Positions 1 through 8,300 of a stretch of DNA of 18,169 nucleotides are shown here, one piece after another. Below the pieces are notes generated by a model. That model was given only the letters and a program-made list of their open reading frames with translations. It was not told where the DNA came from and ran no database searches. The translations under genes and the position numbers were made by a program. The DNA is from Candidatus Poseidoniaceae archaeon (lineage in GTDB: Archaea > Thermoplasmatota > Poseidoniia > Poseidoniales > Poseidoniaceae). Within the stretch, counting starts at the first letter, position 1, and the number at the start of each line of letters is the position of its first letter. The stretch lies in contig JALRLN010000016.1 of NCBI GenBank assembly GCA_023254445.1, positions 1-18,169 of the forward strand, written 5' to 3'.

Positions 1-862
1 CTGGCCACGTCAGCACAAGGACGGCTTGGGTGTCGCTGAACGGATCGCTGAACCAACCAGGACCGCCCCACGCCACGACCTCGTTGTGGTCCATTTCGGG
101 CACAACCCCGATGCGGGCAAAGCGACCGGCGTTTTCGTTGAGTTGATTCTTGAAGCGGGTCAGCACGGGTGCGAGTTCCGTCGGACCAAGAAGCGCCACC
201 GGTCGTTCAAGCAGTTCCATCGCCAATTCATCGACACCTCCAGAGGGCGGTGTGCGGGGATCGTGACCAACATTTGCTGCGCGAAGGCGGGCAAGCATGG
301 CCTCGTCGTTGGCCCCGTCGTTGGGGAGCAGACCAAGGGAGCGTACCACGGCGAGTTGGCGACCGAAGAGGTGGCCGAACGCGGAACGTGGCGGTTGCCC
401 TGACGGAACGCCGATCAGGTGCATGCCCTCGTTCGTCTCCGCCATGCCCGCAAGTTCACCACCGGAGGACAGGACAAGCACCGTCATGCCCCGGTCGTGG
501 GCTGCACGAACGGCAGCCAACGTTTCCGCTGTGTTCCCAGAATAGGACGTGGCCATCACGAGCCACCGCTCGTCGGCCCATGCAGGCAGGCGTGCATCGG
601 AATGGGCGACGATCGGGGTGCTTCCCTCATGAGCAGCAAGGCTGGCCAGAAAGGCACCCCCTGCACCTGAGCCGCCCATCCCGAGGCAGAGCAAACCCGA
701 CCACGGCTGCTCACGAATGGAGGAAAGCCATGGCATGGCACCCTCGTCGACGCTGGTGAGCGCGGCCTCGAGGTCGTCGACGAAGCCGGCAACATAGCCG
801 AACATGCCTTCGCTGTCAAGCGCAGCCACGGCCGCCTCCAAAGGCAGGGGGGTGGCGTCCAT
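1..862 (-). CDS. SIS-domain phosphoglucose/phosphomannose isomerase (3' end cut by window)
   Basis: Likely interconverts glucose 6-phosphate or mannose 6-phosphate with fructose 6-phosphate in the cytosol, as in the archaeal/bacterial bifunctional PGI/PMI family. The visible 287 residues start at an ATG and run off the left edge, so perhaps 30-50 C-terminal residues are missing. Seen: an SIS phosphate-binding loop CLGMGGSGAGG (about residues 59-69), the second SIS strand and loop MATSYSGNTAET (about 103-113), the family motif GQPPRSAFGHLF (about 155-166) and, near the edge, PEMDHNEVVAW, which matches the block holding the catalytic Glu and His of this family. The start lies 22 bases after the NMD3 stop on the same strand, so it is probably the last visible gene of the ccm-nmd3 unit. 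An overlapping ATG 26 bases upstream is in another frame and gives no family similarity. Substrate preference cannot be read from the sequence. Confidence 0.85.
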   Translation of the reverse strand, partial: MDATPLPLEAAVAALDSEGMFGYVAGFVDDLEAALTSVDEGAMPWLSSIREQPWSGLLCLGMGGSGAGGAFLASLAAHEGSTPIVAHSDARLPAWADERWLVMATSYSGNTAETLAAVRAAHDRGMTVLVLSSGGELAGMAETNEGMHLIGVPSGQPPRSAFGHLFGRQLAVVRSLGLLPNDGANDEAMLARLRAANVGHDPRTPPSGGVDELAMELLERPVALLGPTELAPVLTRFKNQLNENAGRFARIGVVPEMDHNEVVAWGGPGWFSDPFSDTQAVLVLTWP

Positions 863-884
863 AGCACGCCGGACCCCAGGTCGC

Positions 885-1964
885 TCATGGAACCTTCGTC
901 ACAACGTCCCGGTCCTGTGCTGAGCGTGGCAGAGCAACCCACTCACCCTCGATGCGTGCGAGCACCATCGTTCGGCCGACCTCGTGGTCCCACGCCACGC
1001 GGACGGACACGACCTGCCACGTCGTTGGGTCGAGCACCTCCGCCACCGACGCGTCCTCAGTCAGCGGGTCGGCAGCCACGAGTTCGTGCATCCTCACCAG
1101 CACCACGGCCGGTTCCAAATCCCTCCACGTCGCTCCGGTTCGTTCGTGCCGGTCAACGGCTTCCAGGATGGCTCCGTCCTTCGACCATGCGGATGGACGC
1201 CACAGACGATCCCGCCAACGCACGACGTCCCCGAGGTCATAGCCCGGTTTCCGGTACAGCAGCGTGAGCCGCGTGACGTCCACACCGTCCTTGCGCCCAA
1301 CGGTTGAGTTGGTCTCGATGCTTTGACCGCCAAACGTTGACGTCAAGTGGCGACCCCATGACCGAGCGAGCCCTTTGGAACCCAGAACAACATCGTACCC
1401 ACCTTGAACGGGACCTTCCTTGGTGATGAAGAACATCGGATCTTCGGGCATTGAGGCGATGACGTCGTCAAGGGTTGCCCGCAAGCGGTTCAGTTCACCC
1501 TCTTCAAGACGGCGGCCGCTCGAACGCAGTTGCACGGTCGCCTCGAAATAATTCCCAGCACGGCGGGTGCAGGTCAGGCAAACGCCGTTGCTCATCCGTG
1601 CGCGAACCGTGTGCTCTTCGGTGTAGAGCAAGTCATCGATGACGCCTTCAACCTGCAGGTGCAGGAGGGTGTGCCGCTCGGTGATCGGTTGCGGCATCAT
1701 CGCGATGGCCACCTCTTGGGCGTCTTGATGGACGCGAACGTGGCGTTGCACCAGGTCATCGTAGAGCACCTCCTCCTCAATCGAGCCCCATCGACCGTCG
1801 ACCTCGATGGCTCCGCACCGCGCGCACCGCGTCCACGGGATGTTGGCAGGCGCCTCGACAAGGTGCGTTCGCGCCCGAGAGCAGGACTCGCACATGCCGT
1901 CCGTGAACAGGGGCGGCGGGTCGCCGCAGACGAGGCAAAAGGCCCCCCCGAGGTCGACGTCCAT
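885..1964 (-). CDS. nmd3: NMD3 family protein (ribosome-associated)
   Basis: Archaeal homologue of eukaryotic NMD3, the adaptor bound to the large ribosomal subunit during late maturation and export. Archaea have no nuclear export, so a role on the large subunit is inferred from the family. The 359-residue product is close to the usual archaeal length. Seen: four CxxC pairs at about C10/C13, C25/C28, C47/C50 and C129/C132, the cysteine-rich N-terminus typical of NMD3, with the last pair in the diagnostic stretch CLTCTRRAGNYFEATVQLR. The following region (VGRKDGVDVTRLTLLYRKPGYDLGDVVRW) fits the eIF5A-like and OB-like parts of the family. The start is taken at ATG 1964; a TTG two codons upstream would add only two residues. 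It follows the CcmD-like gene by 30 bases and precedes the SIS isomerase gene by 22 bases. Confidence 0.9.
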   Translation of the reverse strand: MDVDLGGAFCLVCGDPPPLFTDGMCESCSRARTHLVEAPANIPWTRCARCGAIEVDGRWGSIEEEVLYDDLVQRHVRVHQDAQEVAIAMMPQPITERHTLLHLQVEGVIDDLLYTEEHTVRARMSNGVCLTCTRRAGNYFEATVQLRSSGRRLEEGELNRLRATLDDVIASMPEDPMFFITKEGPVQGGYDVVLGSKGLARSWGRHLTSTFGGQSIETNSTVGRKDGVDVTRLTLLYRKPGYDLGDVVRWRDRLWRPSAWSKDGAILEAVDRHERTGATWRDLEPAVVLVRMHELVAADPLTEDASVAEVLDPTTWQVVSVRVAWDHEVGRTMVLARIEGEWVALPRSAQDRDVVTKVP

Positions 1965-1994
1965 GAACAACGGTCAACCACGTCGGCCTTCAGG

Positions 1995-2171
1995 CTAGCG
2001 CTCTGCGCCAGCCACCGCGTCGGCCTCACGTTCGAGGATGCCAATCGCCGCCTCCGCGGCCTCGAGCCTTGCCTCGAGCACGCGGTTTCGCGCCATGACG
2101 GTCCACGTCCACACGCCAAGCCCAACCAACATACCGAGGTATCCGATGGCGAGCGCCGTCGTTCCGTTCAG
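1995..2171 (-). CDS. ccmD: CcmD-like single-span membrane peptide, apparent CTG start
   Basis: A 58-codon frame after ccmC encodes one hydrophobic span (ALAIGYLGMLVGLGVWTW, about residues 6-23), then a positive MARNR and a charged helix rich in Glu, Ala and Leu. This is the layout of CcmD, the small subunit of the CcmABCD haem-export complex. The frame opens after an in-frame TGA at 2186-2184. The only upstream candidate start is CTG at 2171, four bases after GGAGGTGG (2183-2176), and it overlaps the ccmC stop. The first in-frame ATG (2132) would cut the membrane span, leaving 45 residues. CcmD is poorly conserved, so the identity rests mainly on topology and on position after CcmC. Confidence 0.6.
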   Translation of the reverse strand: MNGTTALAIGYLGMLVGLGVWTWTVMARNRVLEARLEAAEAAIGILEREADAVAGAER

Positions 2172-2920
2172 ATCGCCACCTCCTCAGGGTCGAGGGCTCG
2201 CTGGAGCCGGTCCAGCCGTTGTTCGAGCGACGTGAGCCGCATGCTCTCGAGCACGTGCCCCGCGATCAACACCGTGAAGGCCGCCACACCGAGCAAGAGG
2301 ACCACGGTCATGGACGGAGCGAGTGAACCTCCGTCGTCACCGGCCGCGATGACGGGACCGGGGTGGCGAATCTGCCAAATCCGCGTCGCCATGTAGGTCA
2401 GTGGAACGAGAACGAAGCCGAACAAACCAACGGTAGCGAAGGTGTCCCTGGTCTCCACGCCGTCCGGCTGAGCTCGCCGACCGAGCACAAGGAGAAGGGC
2501 AAGAAGCGTCAACAGGCCGAACGTGTTCAGCCGGACATCGGTCCAGTCCCAAGGAACGCCCCACTCCGCTTGGCCCCACATGCAGCCTGACCAGACCGCC
2601 ATCAAGCCAGTTGCGAGGCCCGCTTCGCTCCCGGCCACGTGCATGCGCCACCCAAGCGCGGAGCGACGCAAGAACCACATCCCTGAGCCAAGGAAGAGCA
2701 GGCCGAAGGCGATCATCGCCATCCATGCACTGGGAACGTGCCAGTAGAACAGCCGTTGTGCCTCCGGCGCTTCGAAGGCGGCGTTCGTCACGCTAGGGAC
2801 CCACAGCAAGGCCAGTGAAAGGCTGACGCCAGCGCCAGCGTAGCCAAGCGCGAGCAAACCGCGGCCCCAGCGGCTGCCCATGAACAAACCAAAGGTGAGG
2901 GGGCTATGAAGCATGGTCAT
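2168..2920 (-). CDS. ccmC: CcmC-like haem export/handling membrane protein
   Basis: Haem-handling subunit of system I cytochrome c maturation, which presents haem on the outer face of the membrane. The 250-residue product has about six hydrophobic spans. Seen: the tryptophan-rich WWD motif WGVPWDWTDVRLNTFGLL (about residues 120-137), with W115, W120, W124 and W126, between two candidate haem-ligand histidines, H61 in FYWHVPSAW and H186 in IWQIRHPGP. This is the arrangement expected of CcmC. The C-terminus adds a charged helix (about 224-245) that many CcmC proteins lack. The start ATG overlaps the stop of the upstream ABC gene as ATGA, so translation is probably coupled. No CcmE or CcmF lies in the window; those functions must be encoded elsewhere or be absent. 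Confidence 0.88.
   Translation of the reverse strand: MTMLHSPLTFGLFMGSRWGRGLLALGYAGAGVSLSLALLWVPSVTNAAFEAPEAQRLFYWHVPSAWMAMIAFGLLFLGSGMWFLRRSALGWRMHVAGSEAGLATGLMAVWSGCMWGQAEWGVPWDWTDVRLNTFGLLTLLALLLVLGRRAQPDGVETRDTFATVGLFGFVLVPLTYMATRIWQIRHPGPVIAAGDDGGSLAPSMTVVLLLGVAAFTVLIAGHVLESMRLTSLEQRLDRLQRALDPEEVAI
2176..2183 (-). promoter_or_regulatory. Shine-Dalgarno site for the CcmD-like gene
   Basis: GGAGGTGG lies inside the last codons of ccmC. The GGAGGT core ends six bases before the CTG at 2171. No ATG, GTG or TTG lies at a usable distance in the open frame, so this site is what argues for initiation at CTG. Confidence 0.5.
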
Positions 2921-4152
2921 GCCATCAGGTCAAGCAGAAGCCCGAACGGGAGGACGACCAGCAGGGACAACAGCCGGAGGTGAAGCACCTCTGGCCGGGC
3001 CAACCGTAACCCGAGCACGTCCCCTGCACGCACGAGCATCGACACGGTCACGGCCATGCCACCCGCAACAAGGACGTCAAGCAACGAGGGCGAGGCACCC
3101 AAGATGGCCCCCATCGCCACCGTGCCAGCGCATCCAAGAGCCAAGGGCGTAAGCGGGTCCACCGGGCGGCATCCCAACGCAGTCAAGCGGGCGAAGGCAC
3201 GATCACGGCGGAGCGTTGTCAACGAAGCATCACCAGCAAGCCCAACCACCAGCGCTGGCAACATCAGAAGGCCGAGACGGAGCGTCCCGTCGAAGTCCGA
3301 CACCTGCGCTGGCTGCAGCAACAATGCTGCACAACCCAAGGTCACAAGCAGGGCAGGGACCGACCCAGACAGCGGTGTGCCCCCCGACCACGCATAGCGG
3401 AGCCCGAGACGAAGCGAGGAAGGCCGAACCACCGAAGAATCGAGCGACGTGAGGCAGGCCGCCCGCACCTCAGGTCCGGGGAGGTCCACCACCTGGAGCC
3501 CCCCTTCGTCGACGGTGACGCTGTGGGTCGCGCACGAAAACCGCTCGGGATGATGGGTGCCGAGCAGGACCGTACAGCCACGAGCAGCGGCCTCGTTCAC
3601 GAGTTCAGAGGCCAAGTGGATCCCGTCCTTGTCAAGCCCCGCGGTCGGCTCGTCGAGCACAAGGAGGCGCCCGCCGCCGTCGACCAGACCCGGGAGCACG
3701 GCGGCCAGCAAGCCAACACGGCGGCGCTGACCGACGGACAATTCCACCATGCGGTCGGCCATGCGATGACGGAGCCCCACGCGATTCAGCAGTGCCTCAA
3801 GCGCTCCATCATCAAGCAGGCAGCCGCCGAGGGAGGCCGCGACCTCGAGGTGATGGCGGACGGTTTGGTCCCGTAGGTCCCCGTCGGCTTGCAGCAACAC
3901 CCCGAGCGGCGCTGGTGGACGTCGAGCGCGTCGCCCTTCCCCGTCACGTACCAACGAGCCTGCGATGTGAACCGATCCTGCTTCGATGGGAAGCAACCCG
4001 AGCATGGCTTCCAACAGGGTCGTTTTCCCTGCTCCGTTTGGACCGAGGACCACCGCACAGGCACCTTGAGGCAACGTGAAACTGACATCGTTGAGCACCA
4101 CGGAGCGGCCCCTGCGAACCACCAGGCCGTTGGCCTCCACGAAGGCGCCCAT
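2917..4152 (-). CDS. ccmA: Fused CcmA-CcmB haem exporter (ATPase plus membrane subunit)
   Basis: One open frame of 411 residues joins an ABC ATPase to a membrane domain, combining CcmA and CcmB of the cytochrome c maturation exporter. ATPase part: Walker A GPNGAGKTT (37-45), Q-loop Q88, signature LSVGQRRRV (138-146), Walker B LLVLDEPTAGLD (163-174) and H-loop at GTHH (198-201). After a linker (about 222-248) the rest has about five hydrophobic spans and the motif SLTTLRRDRAFARLTALGCRP (310-330), which resembles the cytosolic loop after the second span of CcmB. The membrane part (about 165 residues) is shorter than usual CcmB (about 220, six spans), so the last span may be missing. ATG 4152 is chosen because the ATPase domain begins directly after it; the frame stays open far upstream but runs antisense to the rhomboid gene. 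CcmC follows with a 4-base overlap. Confidence 0.82.
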   Translation of the reverse strand: MGAFVEANGLVVRRGRSVVLNDVSFTLPQGACAVVLGPNGAGKTTLLEAMLGLLPIEAGSVHIAGSLVRDGEGRRARRPPAPLGVLLQADGDLRDQTVRHHLEVAASLGGCLLDDGALEALLNRVGLRHRMADRMVELSVGQRRRVGLLAAVLPGLVDGGGRLLVLDEPTAGLDKDGIHLASELVNEAAARGCTVLLGTHHPERFSCATHSVTVDEGGLQVVDLPGPEVRAACLTSLDSSVVRPSSLRLGLRYAWSGGTPLSGSVPALLVTLGCAALLLQPAQVSDFDGTLRLGLLMLPALVVGLAGDASLTTLRRDRAFARLTALGCRPVDPLTPLALGCAGTVAMGAILGASPSLLDVLVAGGMAVTVSMLVRAGDVLGLRLARPEVLHLRLLSLLVVLPFGLLLDLMA

Positions 4153-4227
4153 GGAACGAGGGTCGGTCGCCTCGACTTCAAGCCGCCGACCCCCAAGCGT
4201 CAAGGGCCAAGCGGGTTCCTTCACCGC
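4153..4227. promoter_or_regulatory. Divergent intergenic region between ccmAB and rhomboid genes
   Basis: This 75-base gap separates the outward-facing ccmAB and rhomboid starts, so it should hold promoters for both. It is GC-rich and I see no convincing archaeal TATA box or BRE in either direction. The promoter role is inferred from gene orientation alone. Confidence 0.35.
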
Positions 4228-5292
4228 ATGGTCGCTACGGCCGCATGGCCCCACCTCACCCCCCTGGAGCAGGGGCTGGTGGTGCTGTGGTTCCTGGCCG
4301 TCACCGTACCGCTTGCCTATGCCGTCAGGGCACGCGCCCCCTTTTCGCTCGGCATCGTGCTCTCGGTGCTGTTTGGGGCCGTGGTGCAAACCTTGACCGG
4401 CACGCTGTGGCGCATGGGTTGGCTCGACCGAATCGCCCTCTGGAGCGACCTCGTCCTCGTGCCGGCCCGCATGGGGCATGCTGGGTGGTGGCACACGGCG
4501 ATCACCTCGGGCTTCCTTCACGCGCAGTGGGACCTCATGCACGTGTTGGGCAACGTGGTGATCCTCGCCCTGGTGGGGGTCCCCCTCGAGCAGCGCCTCG
4601 GCACCAAGCGCTTCGCCGCGGTGTACCTCATCGGTCTGTTGGGAGGTTCGATCGCTTGGACGCTGGCAAACGCGGGAAGCGGTGCACCGGCATGGGGAGC
4701 AAGTGGTGCAGCCTTCGGCCTGCTGGGAGCCTACCTCGCGGGATGGCCAAAAGACGAGATCCCCTTCCCTCTCATCCTGATTCGACCATGGCCGGTGAGC
4801 CTCATTGCCTTGCTCTACTTTGGCATCGAAATTGCCCGATGGTGGGCTGCTGAAGGCGGTGCCGGGGGCAACGTGGCCCACATGGCACACTTGGGTGGAT
4901 TTGTCGCGTGCTACGCCCTTCTCCCCCTCGTGGCGAAAGGTGGACCCGTCCCACGCGGGGTCGACGACGGAGGGCCGAGCGGCATGGCCACCCTTCGAGG
5001 ACGTCTCGATTCGATGCGTTCGAGCATGGTCGATCTGAGCACCGTCGATGACCCGTGGTCCGCCCTCGGGCAACCGGTGCCAAAAGCCGCCCGCGGCATC
5101 CTCGCCACCTTGCAGACGGATTCAGACGAGCCAGAAGTACGGCTCGCATGGTTCGAACGCCTCGCGGACGCTGTGCAATGTCCGGTATGCGAAGGGCCAG
5201 TGGGTGCGGTCGAACGAAGCGACGGGCCGAGGCTGCAATGTGCCTCACGACCGCAGCATCTCGACTGGCCGCCTTCAGCCGACGTCAATTGA
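4228..5292 (+). CDS. Rhomboid family intramembrane serine protease with C-terminal zinc ribbon
   Basis: Predicted to cleave transmembrane segments of membrane proteins within the lipid bilayer. The 354-residue product has about seven hydrophobic spans. Seen: HAQWDLMHVLGN (H98, H105, N109), the HxxxxxxHxxxN block of rhomboids; the catalytic serine S159 in WGASGAAFG; and the catalytic histidine H221 in HMAHLGGF. After the last span come about 120 soluble residues ending in CPVC (C318, C321), C338 and H344, a plausible short zinc-binding knuckle. ATG 4228 is chosen because the frame upstream is antisense to ccmAB and has no rhomboid features. It opens the plus-strand block, and the subtilase gene begins 49 bases after its stop. 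Its substrate is not shown; the adjacent single-span subtilase is a natural candidate. Confidence 0.9.
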   Translation: MVATAAWPHLTPLEQGLVVLWFLAVTVPLAYAVRARAPFSLGIVLSVLFGAVVQTLTGTLWRMGWLDRIALWSDLVLVPARMGHAGWWHTAITSGFLHAQWDLMHVLGNVVILALVGVPLEQRLGTKRFAAVYLIGLLGGSIAWTLANAGSGAPAWGASGAAFGLLGAYLAGWPKDEIPFPLILIRPWPVSLIALLYFGIEIARWWAAEGGAGGNVAHMAHLGGFVACYALLPLVAKGGPVPRGVDDGGPSGMATLRGRLDSMRSSMVDLSTVDDPWSALGQPVPKAARGILATLQTDSDEPEVRLAWFERLADAVQCPVCEGPVGAVERSDGPRLQCASRPQHLDWPPSADVN

Positions 5293-5341
5293 TGCAGCAC
5301 AACGGGATAGTCTCAAAGGTGGCCTGAGCGACCCACAAACG
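5293..5341 (+). other. Short intergenic gap upstream of the subtilase gene
   Basis: The 49 bases between the rhomboid stop and the subtilase ATG hold a purine-rich AAAGGTGG stretch (about 5316-5323). It is some 18 bases from the ATG, further than a normal ribosome binding site. I see no clear promoter or terminator hairpin, so read-through from the rhomboid gene is the simplest reading. Confidence 0.3.
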
Positions 5342-8300
5342 ATGAGGGCAGGGGCTGCGCCACGCTTCAGCCGAGCCCGCATCGCCGTGCTCATGCTCCT
5401 CGTGATGCTGGGCTCATCCGCCACAGCCATGGTGCAAGCGAACGACGTCCAGACCCCAATCATCACGGTCGAGGGGGTTCCACCCGTGATGTGCGGCGCG
5501 GATCTTTGCCCGACCCCAGACCGATTTCCCGACCGGGCAGGCCGGGACGCTGCGGAGGCCTACGGATGGTGGACCGGATACGGCCCCGACCTTGACGCCA
5601 ACGGCATGGACGACCGCTTGCAGCGCGTCCTCGACGGTGGCACCTCAGTGTCCCCGACCGCCGTCCTTGGAGCAGATGGACGCCGGACGGTCGCGATCGT
5701 GATTGATTTCGCATGGCACCCGACGAGCAAGGACGTTGACGCCGTCCGAAGCGTCCTCGCACGTCATGGATGGGTGTCGGAAGAAGGCGGTGCATGGTTC
5801 GACCTCCCGAAGAGCCTCGACGCGATCGTGCTTGATCGGGTGCCTGTTGCTGCACTTGTCCCTCTTTGGCAAACCCACGGCGTGGTCGTTGTTGAGATGC
5901 AAAACGTGCTCGCGGCAACGAACGAAGTTGCTGCAAAAGCCGTGCGCGCTCGGGATTCGGACGTGTATGCAGGAGAGGTGCATCCAAGCGGGTACACCGG
6001 TGATGGCGTGGTCATCGCTGTTCTGGACACAGGCGTCGACAACGAGCACCGTGCCCTGAACGATTTCGACGACGTCGACGATGAGCCGGATTTGGACCCC
6101 CTGTCCTACGACGACCACAAGTGGGTGGCAGGCTTCGACGCGACGTCAGCGAGTTCCAACCCAGACGGCTCCCAAGACCCTGACGATGGCTCAGGGCATG
6201 GCACCCACGTGGCCGCGAGTGCCCTCGGGACCGGTGATTCGTCCCGTCGCCACATGGGAACGGCTCCTGGGGCCTACTTGGTCGACGTAAAGGTCCTGAC
6301 CGATGCGGGCGGCACGAATTCCCAGTACTCCATCAGCGGCATTCAGTGGGTGGTCAACAACGTGGACACCGATTGGGGCCACAACGGCTCCTCAAAGGGC
6401 ATTCAGATTGCCTCGATGTCCTTCGGGTCGGTCGGAACACCGCTCAACCCAGACGACACCGGAGACAACGGTTCAAGCGCCGAAGCGCGCTTGGTGAACC
6501 AAGCGGTCGAAGCAGGCGTCGTCTGTGTGATTGCCATGGGCAACGACGGCACCCACCGCGTCCCATCACCCGCCAGCGCCGACCTTGGCATTGCCGTTGC
6601 CGCCTCCAACGACCGGAACTCCGTGAACCGCACCGATGACGGCATCGCGAGTTACTCGAATTCTGGACCTCGAGACGACGACGGGGACGACGATGAGATG
6701 GACGAACTCAAGCCAGACATCGCTTCTCCCGGGACGGGCATCACGAGCGCCACCGCGGCCACCGGCGCGACCTTCCCCGGCCAACCAACCCGCCCGATGG
6801 CGGACCGTGACTACGACAGCAAGGACGGAACGAGCATGGCCACACCGTTGGCCTCGGGCGTCGTGGCCCTGATGCTCGAGGCCGACCCTGACCTTGAGCC
6901 CGAGGACGTCAAAGACATCCTTCGACGCTCGGCCGAGGTTCGCGGGAGCCCGTACGACACCGACCTGGACCCCGTTTGGAACGAAGCATGGGGTTGGGGC
7001 TTGATCGATGCATCATGTGCGGTCGACACCGTGAGGGAGCGCACATGCACGTCGCTCGAGGGGGGTACCGTCGTCGCCCCCCCGCCCGTCGGGGACGGCG
7101 AAGGGCACCACGTCCACATCGAATCCTTGAGCAACGGCACGCTGCACCTGGCAGGTGAACGGGTTCGCTTTTCTGGGAGCGTTGAGGAGGCAGCGGGCCG
7201 GACGTACACCGACGTCGAAGTTCGCCTTGAGCAGTACCGAGACGGCTCCAGCATCCCTGTCACGCTCGTCGACTGGCGCTCTGCTGGAGGCGACGTCGAC
7301 GCATGGTTCCTCGACCTCACGCTTCAGGAGGAATGGGCCGACGAAACCGCGGACTACACCTTGGTGTTGGCCCGCGCCAGGACGGACCAAGGCGACCTTT
7401 CCGCCGCCGACGTGCGATGGTTTGACCTCGGCCGGATGGAGGCGACCATCAGCGGCCCAAGCGCGAACGTTGTGCTCGAGGGCAGCGTGACGTTCACCGG
7501 TACGGCTCAGGGCCCCGACCCGCACAGCGTTGAGGCGAAGGTGGACAACGGGCCATGGACGCTTGCGGCAAACCTCGATGACGAGGATTTCGTTGAGCAG
7601 TCGTGGTCATGGTCATGGGATTCAACCACCGTGGACGACGGTGACCATCGGATCTCGTTCCGCTTCGTCAACACCAGCGGCGCCACGAGCGAAGCCGTGC
7701 GCCGAACCTGGGAGGTCGACAACCTTCCAGCTGCACCTGAACTCGGACTGACCGGCATCGCGACTGTGCTCGAACGGGACCTCCCGGTCACCAGCGCTGT
7801 GGCGGGGACCGTGCTCGAGGTACAGTTTGAACTCGTCAACGACGGAGACGCGGTAGCGACGGACGTGGCCATCGCCCTCGATGCCCCGGGCACACCCTCG
7901 GAGGTGTATCCAGACGCCGCCCTGTTGTCGAGCGTGGACGCCGGAGAACGACGCACCGTCTCCCTGTGGTGGTGGGCCACAGAGCCCGGGACCCACGAGG
8001 TGGTGTTGAGCGTGGACCCCAACGACAGGATCGACGACGTCGACCGAAGCGACAACGACGTTTCGTTCAGTTTCACGGTTGAACCTCGACCCGTGGAGGC
8101 GACCCTGCGGCTCCTTCACGGCGCCGTCACCACGGTCCCTCGCATTCCAGTCCCTGGCGATCCGTTCGAAGTCAGCGTTCGCATCGACAACCTTGGACAA
8201 ACGGACGCAGGCTCGCTCCGGGTGGACCTCGAACGGTGGACCCTCGATGGTTGGCTTTCCGTGGACAGCCTGACCCTCCCTCGTGTTCAGGGTGGCCTGA

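Noticed and set aside
26..403. Small plus-strand frame at the left edge
   Set aside because: It is antisense to the SIS isomerase gene, which has clear family motifs.
3889..4227. Upstream extension of the rhomboid frame
   Set aside because: It lies antisense to the well-supported CcmA ATPase domain and adds no recognisable features.
4153..5073. N-terminal extension of the ccmAB frame to a 718-residue protein
   Set aside because: The extension is antisense to the rhomboid gene, has charged low-complexity sequence without domain features, and the ABC domain begins right after ATG 4152.
5048..5341. Upstream extension of the subtilase frame
   Set aside because: It overlaps the rhomboid 3' coding region and would bury the signal peptide about 100 residues inside the protein.
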